Source: Rebecca billardiae RCC1528 (Eukaryota; Haptophyta). From it: a stretch of DNA of 64,000 bases. The DNA is taken from NCBI GenBank assembly GCA_965240325.2, contig OZ251225.1, forward strand, positions 1,736,001 to 1,800,000, read 5' to 3'. How positions within the stretch are numbered: the first letter of the stretch is position 1; the number at the start of each line of letters is the position of its first letter. Below are positions 1 to 9,819 of the stretch, in pieces. The translations under genes were made by a program, and so were the position numbers. The notes under the pieces were generated by a model. The model was given only the letters and a program-made list of their open reading frames with translations, searched no databases and was not told where the DNA came from.

Positions 1-501
1 CTCAATAAGCCCGACCTGCCGGAAGAGGCGCGCGCAAAGCAGGAGGCCGTGCTCAAGGAGCTCGAGGGCAAGCTCCGGGCGGCCAAACGGTCGCGCCTCG
101 AGAGCCACCGCGCGACGAAGTATCACAAAGTGAAGTTCTTCGAGAGGCGAAAATGCGACCGCCGCATCCGGCGGGCCGAGAAGGAGCTGGCCGGCGCGGA
201 GGGTAGCTCTGCGCGCGCGGCCATCGAGGCACGGCTCGAGGCGCTCCGCGCCGATCTGCAGTACATCCGATTCTACCCGCCGGAGCATAAGTACATCTCT
301 CTCTATGCGAAGGAGAGCCAGGACTCGGAGTTCCTCGAGCGGAGGCGTCGGAAGATGCGCGCGCTCGTCGCAAAGCGCGTCGCCGACGCAGCTGCGCGAG
401 GCGTCGAGCTCGAGTCCGGCGACGAGGAGGGCGACGAGGAGGGCGACGGCGCCGGTGGTCGTGACGATGAGCCTGAGGACGACTTCTTCGTCGCCGCATG
501 A
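1..501 (+). CDS. EFG1: rRNA-processing protein EFG1, 3' part
   Basis: The reading frame is open from the first base of the window, so the 5' end lies outside; the stop is the TGA at 499-501. The encoded 166 residues are highly charged and helical. They carry the Efg1 signature: a KYHKVKFFERRK segment, a coiled region, then DLQYIRFYPPEHKYISLY. An acidic Glu/Asp/Gly tail ends in DDFFVAA. EFG1 family proteins are nucleolar factors needed for early 18S rRNA maturation in the small-subunit processome (family knowledge). No intron is seen in the visible part. Assignment rests on the FFERRK and YIRFYP..KYISL motifs and is fairly secure. Confidence 0.85.
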   Translation, partial: LNKPDLPEEARAKQEAVLKELEGKLRAAKRSRLESHRATKYHKVKFFERRKCDRRIRRAEKELAGAEGSSARAAIEARLEALRADLQYIRFYPPEHKYISLYAKESQDSEFLERRRRKMRALVAKRVADAAARGVELESGDEEGDEEGDGAGGRDDEPEDDFFVAA

Positions 502-1535
502 GCCAGCATCGACGCGACGTCGTGCTCACAATGGCGGCCGCATTGCAGACAACTCAGATTCAGGCACGCACATCACAGCTCAGGCGGCACCCTTCCGACA
601 CGGCGAGTCTGTCCCGAGTCCAACGGGCCGCGCCGCGGGCCGCCCGGTGCCCCGGTGGCCGTGCGCCGACGGCGAGCTTGTCAAATTATTTCGGCGCCGA
701 GTCCGACCAGCCTCACTTAAATTGCAGTACAGTAGAGTAAGCTAGCTACTGGCTGAGTCACTGCTGCTGACACTAGTGGATCATGATCATATTATGATAA
801 TGTCAGTAGTGCCGCACTCGGACCAGGCCGCACTCGTAACTCGGGCCATTCACTCGCGAGACTCACTCACACTGAGATCTGTCATCTGCGTGCTGAATCA
901 GCCATCAGGCTCGGTCTGGCTCCCGCCGCGCCAGTAGCCGTCGGGTCTCGTCGGGACGACGTGGCGGTGGTCGTGCGCCAGGCTTACGTGCGGTGTGTGA
1001 CTGTGCGGCGTGACTACGGTGCTGACTGTGTCTGTGAGTCCGCTGCACCGTCGGGCCCCGTGTTCCGTGTCTGACCGTGTCGTAAATTATTAGCCATCGC
1101 GTCATATTAGTTACCGAATCATTACGGGTCAGCGGGCATCAGGGCTACAGTAACTACTCAGTAGGCTGCGAGTGCGGCGCGGGGCCTGACGAGTGACGAG
1201 GCCGGCGCGTCAGTCGTGATTCGGGTCAAGCAATCATAATGCGCGGGGCGACTGAGGCTGATTCCAGTCAGAGTAGTCAGATGACTTGCATCACTTGCAG
1301 TTCCTCGGGTGAGTTCCTCGACCTCAGTACTACTACTAGTTCACCTCGGACCGATACATTAGTCCTAATTTATTATATACTGTCTTCCGCTTGAGGCTAA
1401 CTGAGTGGCAGAGTGCGCACGGAACGATGAAGTCATGAAGTGGCAGCCGGGGCCGGGCGGCAGACCCGGCGACTCACCGAGGTCCGAGCCCGGAATCGCC
1501 GGTCACGGTGCTCACGGCTCATCAGTGTATCGTCA
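502..1535. other. intergenic, no gene recognised
   Basis: About 1 kb between the EFG1 stop and the end of the convergent KCTD-like gene. It has mixed composition with many short TGA/GACT-type words, no long credible reading frame, and no repeat shared with the rest of the window that I could see. Confidence 0.5.
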
Positions 1536-2192
1536 TCAGCCCTCGCTCCCAGCTGTGCTCAGCATGCAGATGAGCAGACTTAAGTCCTGGAGACGCGGAA
1601 CTGCATTGAAGCCGTGCTGCCAGACGATGCGAAGATTTGGGTTCTTCATGATGGCAGCTTGAACTGCTTGTGTGTGCCGTTGGACAAAGGCTTGAAATGC
1701 TTCATCTTGATCATCGCATGTGGTCACTGCTTCAAGCGTAGGGACCACGGACTCCTCGCTCGCCCGCTTCATCGCCGGGACGCACGAGTCGAGCAGAAAA
1801 AAATCGAGCTCGGCCTGCAGCGCTTCGCGGTCGGCCCCGCTGGTTGGCCTGCGCAACGTGCCCGTGCGCAGGAAGTCGAGGATGCGCCCAAAGTGCGCGC
1901 CGGGTCGATCGATGAAGACGTGGCCATCCTCTTCCGTCGCGACCTCGATGCCCTCTCGACCGCTGAACATTGTGCCCAGCATCGAGTCGGGATATCGGCA
2001 CAGCGTGCTGCGCGTCGTCTCGAAGCGCACGCCGCCGACGTTGAGCTTGACTCGGTCGGCCAAGCGCGAGAGATGCTCCTGAGTGATGGCCTTTGTGGTC
2101 GCGAGCAGCGCTCGCTCCCGCTGCATCGCGGCCTTCTCCTCGCGCAGCTCGTCGAGCGTGCGCTGCAGCGCGTCGAGGTCGAGCTTGTCCAT
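1536..2192 (-). CDS. KCTD-like BTB/POZ (T1) domain protein
   Basis: A 218-residue protein starting at the ATG at 2192. Residues 1-45 form a charged helix, possibly a coiled coil (DALQRTLDELREEKAAMQRE). This is followed by a K+-channel-tetramerisation-type BTB domain at about residues 47-135, with the hallmarks VKLNVGGVRFETTRSTL, DSMLGTMFSG, FIDRPGAHFGRILDFLRTG and the closing ELDFF. No membrane segment is present, so this is a soluble KCTD-type protein, commonly an oligomeric adaptor for cullin-3 ligases or signalling complexes. The C-terminal about 70 residues are not recognised. It is transcribed away from the neighbour starting at 2353, with 160 bp between the two start codons. Confidence 0.88.
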   Translation of the reverse strand: MDKLDLDALQRTLDELREEKAAMQRERALLATTKAITQEHLSRLADRVKLNVGGVRFETTRSTLCRYPDSMLGTMFSGREGIEVATEEDGHVFIDRPGAHFGRILDFLRTGTLRRPTSGADREALQAELDFFLLDSCVPAMKRASEESVVPTLEAVTTCDDQDEAFQAFVQRHTQAVQAAIMKNPNLRIVWQHGFNAVPRLQDLSLLICMLSTAGSEG

Positions 2193-2352
2193 GGCGGTGG
2201 GTCCTCGGTCGGCAAGTTACTGTAGGCCGCTTCCGGCCGGGATCGTCACCGATCAGGCCAGGCCTTCCGTTTGCCGGGTCCGGACTCATCACCGCCTTTT
2301 CCAAAACGGCCGCCGGCCGCCGAGAAGAGGCGGCGGCCGGCGGCTCACAACA
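2193..2352. promoter_or_regulatory. probable bidirectional promoter, KCTD-like / PAN-like pair
   Basis: The 160 bp between two divergent start codons. It contains a GC-rich near-palindrome around 2305-2342 (GCCGCCGGCCGCCGAG...CGGCGGCCGGCGGC). No TATA box is evident. The regulatory role is inferred from position only. Confidence 0.45.
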
Positions 2353-3604
2353 ATGGCAGCGCGGTCCTGGCCGCTGGCGTCTCTTCAAGGCTGGCGCCTC
2401 GCCGTGGCTCTTGTCATCGGCGTGCTCCTCGCAGGGCTGGGCATTGTCGATCGTGCCGGCCTACTCCGAAGGGAGATCTCGACCGACTCGGACACGTATG
2501 AAGCCTTCCAGCGGCTGCTCCGCTGCGGCGACTGGTCGACAAGCGGGATGCTCGACCCGACGCCGTCATCTGGGGGCTGGACGTGTGCCAACTACACGCG
2601 ACGGATCGAGCTCAAGCCGGAGCAGCGCCACTCCGGCGTACTCCCAGACAGCTGCAAGGAGTGGTGCTCCGAAGGGCACCCACCTGAGCTCGGGGGGGGT
2701 TGGTGCTGCTCGTGGAAGCCGTCCAGAGACGGGGGCGAGTGCGCGTGGACCAACGGTCGTGCGGTGCGAACCGACAACCGATGCGCCACGGACTCGCGGC
2801 GTGACGCCCGGCTGTGCGTGCAGGAGAAGGCGATGGAGGCGTGCCCGTTCTCCAAGCTCGACGGGATGTGCAAGCTCGGACGCGGAGTGATTGCGCAGGT
2901 GATGGCTAGCACGGCGAGTAAGTGCTACTCCGCGTGCATAGCGCGGCGTGACTGCGTCGCCTTCGCCTTCTCCGACATGATGGCCGCACGCGACGAGCTC
3001 AGCTGCGAAATATACGGTGCGCGCGCGGCGCGCCGCACCGCGCGCAACGCCCCTGGCCGGCAAGCCCACCGCGAGCCACGTGTGCAACACGTCTGACTCG
3101 CGTCACCCAACCGCTCTTCCGGCGCTTGCTGCAGACAAGTGTCACAAGGATCCGCTGATGCGCGCCGTGCAGCTCGGCTACAGCATGTACACCCGCACGC
3201 TGGAGCCGCTCGACAGGCCAGCCGAGCCTGAGCGGCTAGAGGAGATCCACTTCGACACGAAGACAGGGCAGTACTACCTGGGGCGACACCGGCCCCATCA
3301 CCACGCGACGCAGAGGCATCATCGGAATAGAACCGCTCATCACCATCCGCACGTGCATCATCACCTTCACGTGCGTCATGCCCGCCCGCATCGTCGTCGC
3401 CGACATAACAAAGCGGGAGATGGAGGGATGGCAGGAACTTGGCGGCGTCCGTACCGTGACGAAGATGAACACGACGATGCACTCAGCTCTCCGCGGCATC
3501 GTCGTCGACACCGGCAACACCATCACGGTGACGGCAGTGACAGCAGCGACGACGACATCGATCGAGTAAGCAGACGACGGCGCGATGACGACAACTCTGA
3601 ATGA
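2353..3604 (+). CDS. membrane or secreted Cys-rich (PAN-like) protein with His-rich tail
   Basis: Two exons, 2353-3016 and 3135-3604, give 377 residues. The 118-nt intron starts GTGCGCGCGG and ends GCTGCAG, and splicing restores frame between CEIY and DKCHKDP. An N-terminal hydrophobic stretch (VALVIGVLLAGLGIV, about residues 14-28) is a signal anchor or signal peptide. The middle is Cys-rich (CNY, SCKEWCSEG, GGWCCSWK, CPFSKLDGMCKLG). It is followed by a PAN/Apple-like segment, ASKCYSACIARRDCVAFAF...LSCEIY. After the intron comes an extremely His/Arg-rich region with HHH clusters and an acidic Asp/Ser-rich end, suggesting metal or polyanion binding. The function is unknown; the PAN assignment is tentative. 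Confidence 0.72.
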
Positions 3605-4151
3605 CGCCAATGACGGTGCTGACGCGCACCGCTCGGTCATTATTCATCCGGTCGCCGTCGGAGCGGCCGCTCTGTCAACGGACACGGTGGAAGCAGTTAG
3701 CAGACCGGACTACAATCGGGACTAGACACAGACAGTCTTACTCTTAGTACTCGTCTAATAGTCAGTACGTCTACGTGAGTACGTCTGTCGTCTGTCTGTC
3801 TCGCCTCGCCGAGACTCTCGGTGACCTGAGGCTGAGTCAGTCTCACTCAGACTCTGACTCTGTGAGACCGGGTGAGACGACGAGTCGACGGTGGAGTCAC
3901 GGTCGCCAGTGTCGGAGCAGTCTGTAGACCTGAACTGCTGATGAGTACGTCGTAGTTATTGCATGATGTCGTCTAGCTATTACAGTAATAAATGATGTAG
4001 ACCTTCGGCGGAGAGTGACTAGTGAGAGATAGATTCGGACTGAGAGATGAGTGTGACTCTGAGACTGATCGTCTGATGCAGACTGATGAGTCGTGATCGG
4101 GACTGTGATGGTGACAGGGTGCCCGTCGCTGACTGAGTCTGAGTACAGACT
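3605..4151. other. intergenic, low-complexity GACT-rich
   Basis: No credible gene. The sequence is dominated by short imperfect repeats of GACTC, CTGAGT and GTCTGT type. It ends where the left arm of the large inverted repeat begins. Confidence 0.45.
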
Positions 4152-6227
4152 AGCTCTGGGGACGTCACGCACCACCGTCGCCCGCGCAGCTCGTCCTCCT
4201 CGTAGAGTACCGTTCAGTTCCGAGGCGTAGCCCTCGCTCAGAGTCGACCGTCGACGATGGACTCGGATCGTCGGCGCTCCCCGGAAAGGCATGGCAAGGG
4301 CGGCGCGTGGTGAAGTCGAAGACTCAGAGATCGATCAGTCCGGCATCAGGCGCCGCTGCCCCCGAGCTTGCGAGAGCCCGAATACAGGGCGGCTGCCGCG
4401 GCGCGGCCGGGGCGCCTAGGCGCCGACCGGCGCGCGGCCGCGCGCAGGCATCGACACGGGGCGGCGGGGGCGCGCAGAGTGAGTGGGGGCACGAACGCGA
4501 TGTCGACGGCAGTCGGGACCCGCCGCAGCCGCGCGCTCCAGGCGCAACTCGCCGCGCGCACCTGCCCATCGCCGTCCTCACCCGTCGGTCGCTCGTCAGC
4601 TCGCCTCATCCTCTCGCGGTCTCGCCGCAGCCGTGGCGTAGAAAACGCGGGCCCGCGCGCCCCGGCTCCCGCTCCGGTGTCAGATAGTATTGAGATTCGC
4701 CGAGGTTGGCCCATCGGCTACTGACCCTTGCCTCGTCGGCTCCTGATACAGACACGGCGCGATTGAATAGTTGATTCAACTGATTCAAGGGACGTACATG
4801 GTCACATCGGTTCGCGACAATCTCTATCTAGATACGTCATCGCTCCTTGGACCTTGCTGCAATCTCATTGGCCGGAATTTAAATCGCTTGTAACGGTTCG
4901 TTACGTTAGGGATCCTAAAGGGCGTGAAGTTTTTTGGACGGGCGTCACTCCACGCTTTACTATGAACTTGCCGTGGGCGCGACCTTTTTTGGCCGTGATG
5001 CATGTTAGAGAGGGTCTCAAAATTCGAAACTCGGTCTCCTCCAGCCATGAAAATCGTCCCCCTTCCCTTTTTTCTTGATCAAAGATCTTTTTGAAACGTT
5101 GTTCGGGCCCGCTGGTGCGGGCTCCACGCTGCGCGCTCCGCCCTGCACCGCGGGCCATCATACTACGGTATTATCATAATGCGGGCGGCCACGTGTACGG
5201 TCGCGATCGATGTGAGGCTGATGATGGCCCGCGGTGCAGGGCGGAGCGCGCAGCGTGGAGCCCGCACCAGCGGGCCCGAACAACGTTTCAAAAAGATCTT
5301 TGATCAAGAAAAAAGGGAAGGGGGACGATTTTCATGGCTGGAGGAGACCGAGTTTCGAATTTTGAGACCCTCTCTAACATGCATCACGGCCGAAAAAGGT
5401 CGCGCCCACGGCAAGTTCATAGTAAAGCGTGGAGTGACGCCCGTCCAAAAAACTTCACGCCCTTTAGGATCCCTAACGTAACGAACCGTTACAAGCGATT
5501 TTTCCGGCCAATGAGATTGCAGCAAGGTCCAAGGAGCGATGACGTATCTAGATAGAGATTGCCGCGAACCGATGTGACCATGTACGTCCCTTGAATCAGT
5601 TGAATCAACTATTCAATCGCGCCGTGTCTGTATCAGGAGCCGACGAGGCAAGGGTCAGTAGCCGATGGGCCAACCTCGGCGAATCTCAATACTATCTGAC
5701 ACCGGAGCGGGAGCCGGGGCGCGCGGGCCCGCGTTTTCTACGCCACGGCTGCGGCGAGACCGCGAGAGGATGAGGCGAGCTGACGAGCGACCGACGGGTG
5801 AGGACGGCGATGGGCAGGTGCGCGCGGCGAGTTGCGCCTGGAGCGCGCGGCTGCGGCGGGTCCCGACTGCCGTCGACATCGCGTTCGTGCCCCCGCTCAC
5901 TCCGCGCGCCCCCGCCGCCCCGTGTCGATGCCTGCGCGCGGCCGCGCGCCGGTCGGCGCCTAGGCGCCCCGGCCGCGCCGCGGCAGCCGCCCTGTATTCG
6001 GGCTCTCGCAAGCTCGGGGGCAGCGGCGCCTGATGCCGGACTGATCGATCTCTGAGTCTTCGACTTCACCACGCGCCGCCCTTGCCATGCCTTTCCGGGG
6101 AGCGCCGACGATCCGAGTCCATCGTCGACGGTCGACTCTGAGCGAGGGCTACGCCTCGGAACTGAACGGTACTCTACGAGGAGGACGAGCTGCGCGGGCG
6201 ACGGTGGTGCGTGACGTCCCCAGAGCT
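4152..6227. repeat. large near-perfect inverted repeat (1-kb arms, 59-bp loop)
   Basis: The left arm 4152-5161 (1010 bp) is the reverse complement of the right arm 5221-6227 (1007 bp), with only a few substitutions and one 3-bp length difference (AATTTAAATCG versus CGATTTTT, near 4877/5500). The 59-bp spacer 5162-5220 is unrelated. Outer ends are AGCTCTGGGG / CCCCAGAGCT. Inner ends are GCACCGCGGGCCATCAT / ATGATGGCCCGCGGTGC. No terminal target duplication is obvious. Long open frames inside it mirror each other and look non-coding. A third, diverged copy of one arm lies at about 25650-26529, so this is a dispersed family. It may be a foldback transposon or two elements joined tail to tail. Confidence 0.9.
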
Positions 6228-7065
6228 GGCTGTGCCTCTGCAACGCGTGCCGAGCCTGATCGAGGTGTGTCAGCCCGTGCACGCGCGGCGTGCGCGAACG
6301 ATCCGTGACTGGTGCCCAGTCGCACCTCCGACCTCGGCACCGTGCTCCCTCGGGCTGTCAGCTCCGCGTGGCCTGGTGTGCACGTCGAGTTGCGCTCATG
6401 CGTCGATCACGCCTCGCGCCCGCCTGTCGGCCGTCGCGCAGGCGCTGGTCGAACCCTACTCGGACCAGTGCAAATCACCTAACTATCCTGGCGCTGCCGC
6501 GGTGCGCGGTGACCCGCGGCGGGACAGCGGTCAGTCAGCAGCAGCGGCCCGAACGAATCCGCGGCCCCGCACCGTGCTCCCTGGCTGTCAGCTTCGCGTG
6601 GCCTGGCGTGCACGTGGAGTCGCGCTCATGCGTCGATCACGCCTCGTCGCATCCGCCTGTACACAATCGGCGCCGCGCCGGCGGCTGCGAAGTGCGCCGA
6701 TGGGCCCGCGCCCCGGGCGCGGCGGGCGGCGGCGCGCCGCTGGAGTCTAGTTGTACGGGCATGCAACTCCGGGTCTGTCAATAGACGACTGCGATGGAGG
6801 GTGCACCGCCACCGCGGGCCCTGAACTACGTTCGTTCTACGGAAAAGGACCGCGGAACGCGGTCATATGTACGCGGCCGGATATCGCGGATATTAATGTG
6901 GTATAGTCTGGCTCTGAAGTAATGAACTAAGAGTAATAAGAGCGCTTGACGAAGTCTGAATAAAGTGTGTTACGTGAACGTGCGGCCCGGCTTCAACTTG
7001 TTCAAGATGCCGGCCTCAGCCAGTGAGCCTCACCGAGATGACGACGCTCACGCTGCCGATTGGTG
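6228..7065. other. intergenic with a direct repeat and a dispersed-repeat fragment
   Basis: No gene recognised. About 95 bp at 6338-6432 recurs with some divergence at about 6569-6662; both hold CACCGTGCTCCCT, CAGCT(C/T)CGCGTGGCCTGG and CGCTCATGCGTCGATCACGC. Positions about 6811-6882 match, in inverted orientation, 24823-24890. The shared part includes the hairpin GACCGCGTTCCGCGGTC and the ACTACGTT / GGGCCC flank, marking a dispersed repeat. Confidence 0.55.
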
Positions 7066-8836
7066 CTACCCCGCAGCGTGGTCGTCCTGCCGTGACTGGC
7101 GATGCCTTGCGTCATCCTGCTCAAAGACCTTGGCGCGCATGGACTCCTCCACCGTCGCCATCGCCGCCTGCAGCTGCGCCTTGAAATCCATCTCGGCGTC
7201 GGAGGAGCCGTGCTGCTGGAAGATCTGGCCGAGCAGCTTGAGGCCGTGGGCGCGGCGCTGCCGCTGCGCTGGCGGCACGCTCGAGTCGGTGAGCACCTTG
7301 TCGCACACGTGCGACAGGGTGCGCTCGATGTCGATGACGGAGACGCGCCACGCGGACTCGAGCATCAGCGCCATCGCGCCCGTGCGCTCCATCTCCTCCG
7401 CCCTGGCGCGGGCGGGCGAGGGCGGGGCGCGGGAGGCGAGGGCGCTCGGCGCGCGCACGTGAGCCGGGGCCGCGGAAGCAACCGGCGGGTGCGGAGCGCG
7501 CCTCCGGCACAGGCGGTGGCGCGCGCTCGCGCGCGCGCGCGCACATGCTCTGCCCCTTCGCCTCCGCATCCACGCCGTCGAGCCGCTTCTCGATCGACTT
7601 GAACACCTGGTAGGTGCGCACGCCCGCCTTGGCCGCCTTGATGGCGGACGAGGCGGCCTTGCCGTGCGACTTGAGCCTGGCGACGTGCGAGGCGACGGCG
7701 TTGACGGGCCCTTCGGATATGTACTCCTCCGCCTTGTTCTCGTACGCGCAGCCGATCGTGTGCAGCAGCACGTCGCCGAACGACGCCACCGCCAGCCGCT
7801 CCGCCAGCGCGTGCATGTCGGAGGCGAACTCGGCCTCGTCACCCGCGCCAAACTGCGCGAGCATGTCGGCGAGCCCGACCGCGGCGAGCACCTCGCGCCG
7901 GCGCTGCCGCCAGGCGAGCTGCTTCTCGCTCACCTCGGTGCCCTCCATCGCGAAGAGCATCGCCAGCTGCAGCTCGCCGATCAGCATCTCGAACTGCTCC
8001 GAGCCGAAGAGGATGGCGAAGAAGGTGGTCGAGTCGAGCAGCGTCTGCTGGTTGATTGCGTCCTTGCCCTTCTGGTCGTACCGCGCGCGCAGCTCGTCGT
8101 TCGAGAGGACCTGGTAGGCCTCGCCGACGCGCTGGAACTCCTGCTTGGCGGTGGGATTGCCCGGGTTCTTGTCGGGGTGCAGCTGCCGCGCCAGCTTGTA
8201 GTACGCCTTCTTGATGTCCGCGGACGACGCGGACGGCGGCACGCCAAGCGCGTCATACAGCTCCGAGTCCGCCACCTGCTTCTTCGCGCCGCCGGCGCCA
8301 TCGCCGCCGCTCCCGCCGCTCCCGCCGCCGCCGCCGCCGCCCGCCGCGGAGCCGTCGGCGTCACCGCCGACGAGCACCTCGAGCGCCTCCTCCCGCAGGT
8401 TGTACCACACCCACTCCCTCTTCTCGTGGTTCCACACCTTGCCCTGCTGCGACTGCACGAACGCATCGCCCGTGTTCACCACGCCGCGGGCGATCTGGGT
8501 GAGGCCGACGGCGGCGCCCGCAACGGGGAGGGTGACTGCGGCGGCGACGCCGATGCCCAGACCCGTCACGAAGCCACGCATCCCATCCTGCTGCGCGCCC
8601 ACGACGGGCGCCGCGACGAGGCCGGCGACGCCTGCGAGCACGCCCTTCGTCACGCTCTTCAGGCCGGACGACGTGCCCGCGACGACGTCCTTCGGGCGGC
8701 GCGTGGAGAAGAGCATGCCCATATTCCCATCGCTGCCGTCGCTGGCCCCGTCCGCAAGCGACGCGCCGCCGAAGGGTACTAGCGCCGTCGAGGCCGCCGT
8801 CGAGGCCGCCGCGGTCGCAGACTTGTCGTCCGCCAT
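7066..8836 (-). CDS. DnaJ (Hsp40) protein with X-domain and Vps13-C-like N-terminus
   Basis: Two exons on the minus strand, 8836-7545 and 7402-7066, give 542 residues. The 142-nt intron begins GTGCGCGCG and ends CGCCAG, and the join creates a Met codon before AEEMERTGAMALML. The start is the ATG at 8836 (MADDKSAT). The N-terminal third holds small-residue hydrophobic segments, GLKSVTKGVLAGVAGLVAAPVVGA and GMRGFVTGLGIGVAAAVTLPVAGA, like the C-terminal region of Vps13-type proteins. A Gly-rich linker precedes the J domain (about residues 190-257) with YDALGVPPSAS, the catalytic HPD in QLHPDKN, and YQVLSNDELRARYD. The rest matches the DnaJ-associated X domain (FFAILFGSEQFEMLIGEL). It is a likely Hsp70 co-chaperone, possibly at membranes. 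Confidence 0.9.
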
Positions 8837-8937
8837 TTCGTGCTGCAGCTGGGTGACCAAGGGCGTGAGATAGGAAGCTTCCAGGAAGGGTTGTTGGCCG
8901 CGCCCGCCGCGCGCACGCGGGGCCGCGGCGGCCAGCG
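8837..8937. promoter_or_regulatory. probable bidirectional promoter, DnaJ / SEN54 pair
   Basis: Only 101 bp separate the divergent start codons of the DnaJ gene and the SEN54-like gene, so the two 5' UTRs and promoters must share this GC-rich spacer. No TATA-like element is seen. Assigned from position. Confidence 0.45.
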
Positions 8938-9819
8938 ATGGCGGACAGGCCGCACGCCGAGTGGGTCCCTGAAGAGCGCGCGGCGCTCGTCGTGCTGCCC
9001 AGAGGGACGAGCCTGTCGCGCTTCGGCTACACGAGGCGTGGGCAACACTGGCTCCACCCCGAGGAGGCGCTCTATCTCTTCGAGGAGCACGGCCTCTGCC
9101 TCTGCATCGACGGGACGCGCGCGGCGACGCGGCTGGCGTTCAGCACGTTGCTCGACAGCCCTGCGACACTGCGGCGGTACACGGCCTTCCTTCACCTCCT
9201 GAAGCACGGGTACGTGTGCAGACCCTCTCTGACGCGCCCAAGCCCTCGCGCGGGCCTCGCGCCCGACTACGACGTCTTCGATGGCGCGCGCTTCCGACGA
9301 GGGGCGGCGAGCCGCGGGGAGGTCCCACCCGTGGCTCACCTCATCGTCGCAGACTACACGGAGCCACCCCCACCGTTCGGCGAGCTGTGCGAGCTATGCA
9401 CATGGTGCGGCGCAGCCGTGCTTGTGGCAGTCGTCGGAGGATCAGACGTGAGCATCCTCGAAGTGCAAGCTGGCACGCCACAGCCGGAGAGGCGCGCCCC
9501 GGCGCCGCAGGGACACGGAGCAGCAGCCGCCCACCTGCAGCTGCCCACCTCGCCATTCCCTTGCGCACGGGGAGAAAACGTGCCTGTCCGCATGGGATGG
9601 GTTCGAGCGCACGCTGCGCTCGCTGCGCTCACCGGGGGTCCTTGCGCGGCACTGCTCGCAGCTGGTGTGGTCTCGCTGGTAGTCGTGGTGCTCGGCCGCC
9701 GACGCATCTCTCAGTCTCAGGGCCCCGGCGGCGCCGGTGTCACACGAGCCGCATCCATGATTCGCAGTGGTCTACGTTGGGATAGGGCCCCAGGCGGGTT
9801 GCCGGCGCACATCAGCTAG
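8938..9819 (+). CDS. SEN54: tRNA-splicing endonuclease subunit Sen54-like
   Basis: An uninterrupted 293-residue frame from the ATG at 8938. The N-terminal about 110 residues match the Sen54 N-terminal domain: SLSRFGYTRRGQHWLHPEEALYLFEEHGLCLCIDGT, then RRYTAFLHLLKHGYVCRP. The PEEALYLFE core is the family's most conserved piece. The next segment, DYDVFDGARFRRGAASRGEVPPVAHLIVADY, resembles the Sen54 C-terminal nuclease-like fold. Beyond about residue 150 the sequence becomes Pro/Ala-rich, with a hydrophobic stretch AALLAAGVVSLVVVVLG near 240-257 that is unusual for this family. The real 3' end may involve an unrecognised intron. Sen54 is a structural subunit of the nuclear tRNA intron-cleaving complex. 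Confidence 0.75.
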   Translation: MADRPHAEWVPEERAALVVLPRGTSLSRFGYTRRGQHWLHPEEALYLFEEHGLCLCIDGTRAATRLAFSTLLDSPATLRRYTAFLHLLKHGYVCRPSLTRPSPRAGLAPDYDVFDGARFRRGAASRGEVPPVAHLIVADYTEPPPPFGELCELCTWCGAAVLVAVVGGSDVSILEVQAGTPQPERRAPAPQGHGAAAAHLQLPTSPFPCARGENVPVRMGWVRAHAALAALTGGPCAALLAAGVVSLVVVVLGRRRISQSQGPGGAGVTRAASMIRSGLRWDRAPGGLPAHIS

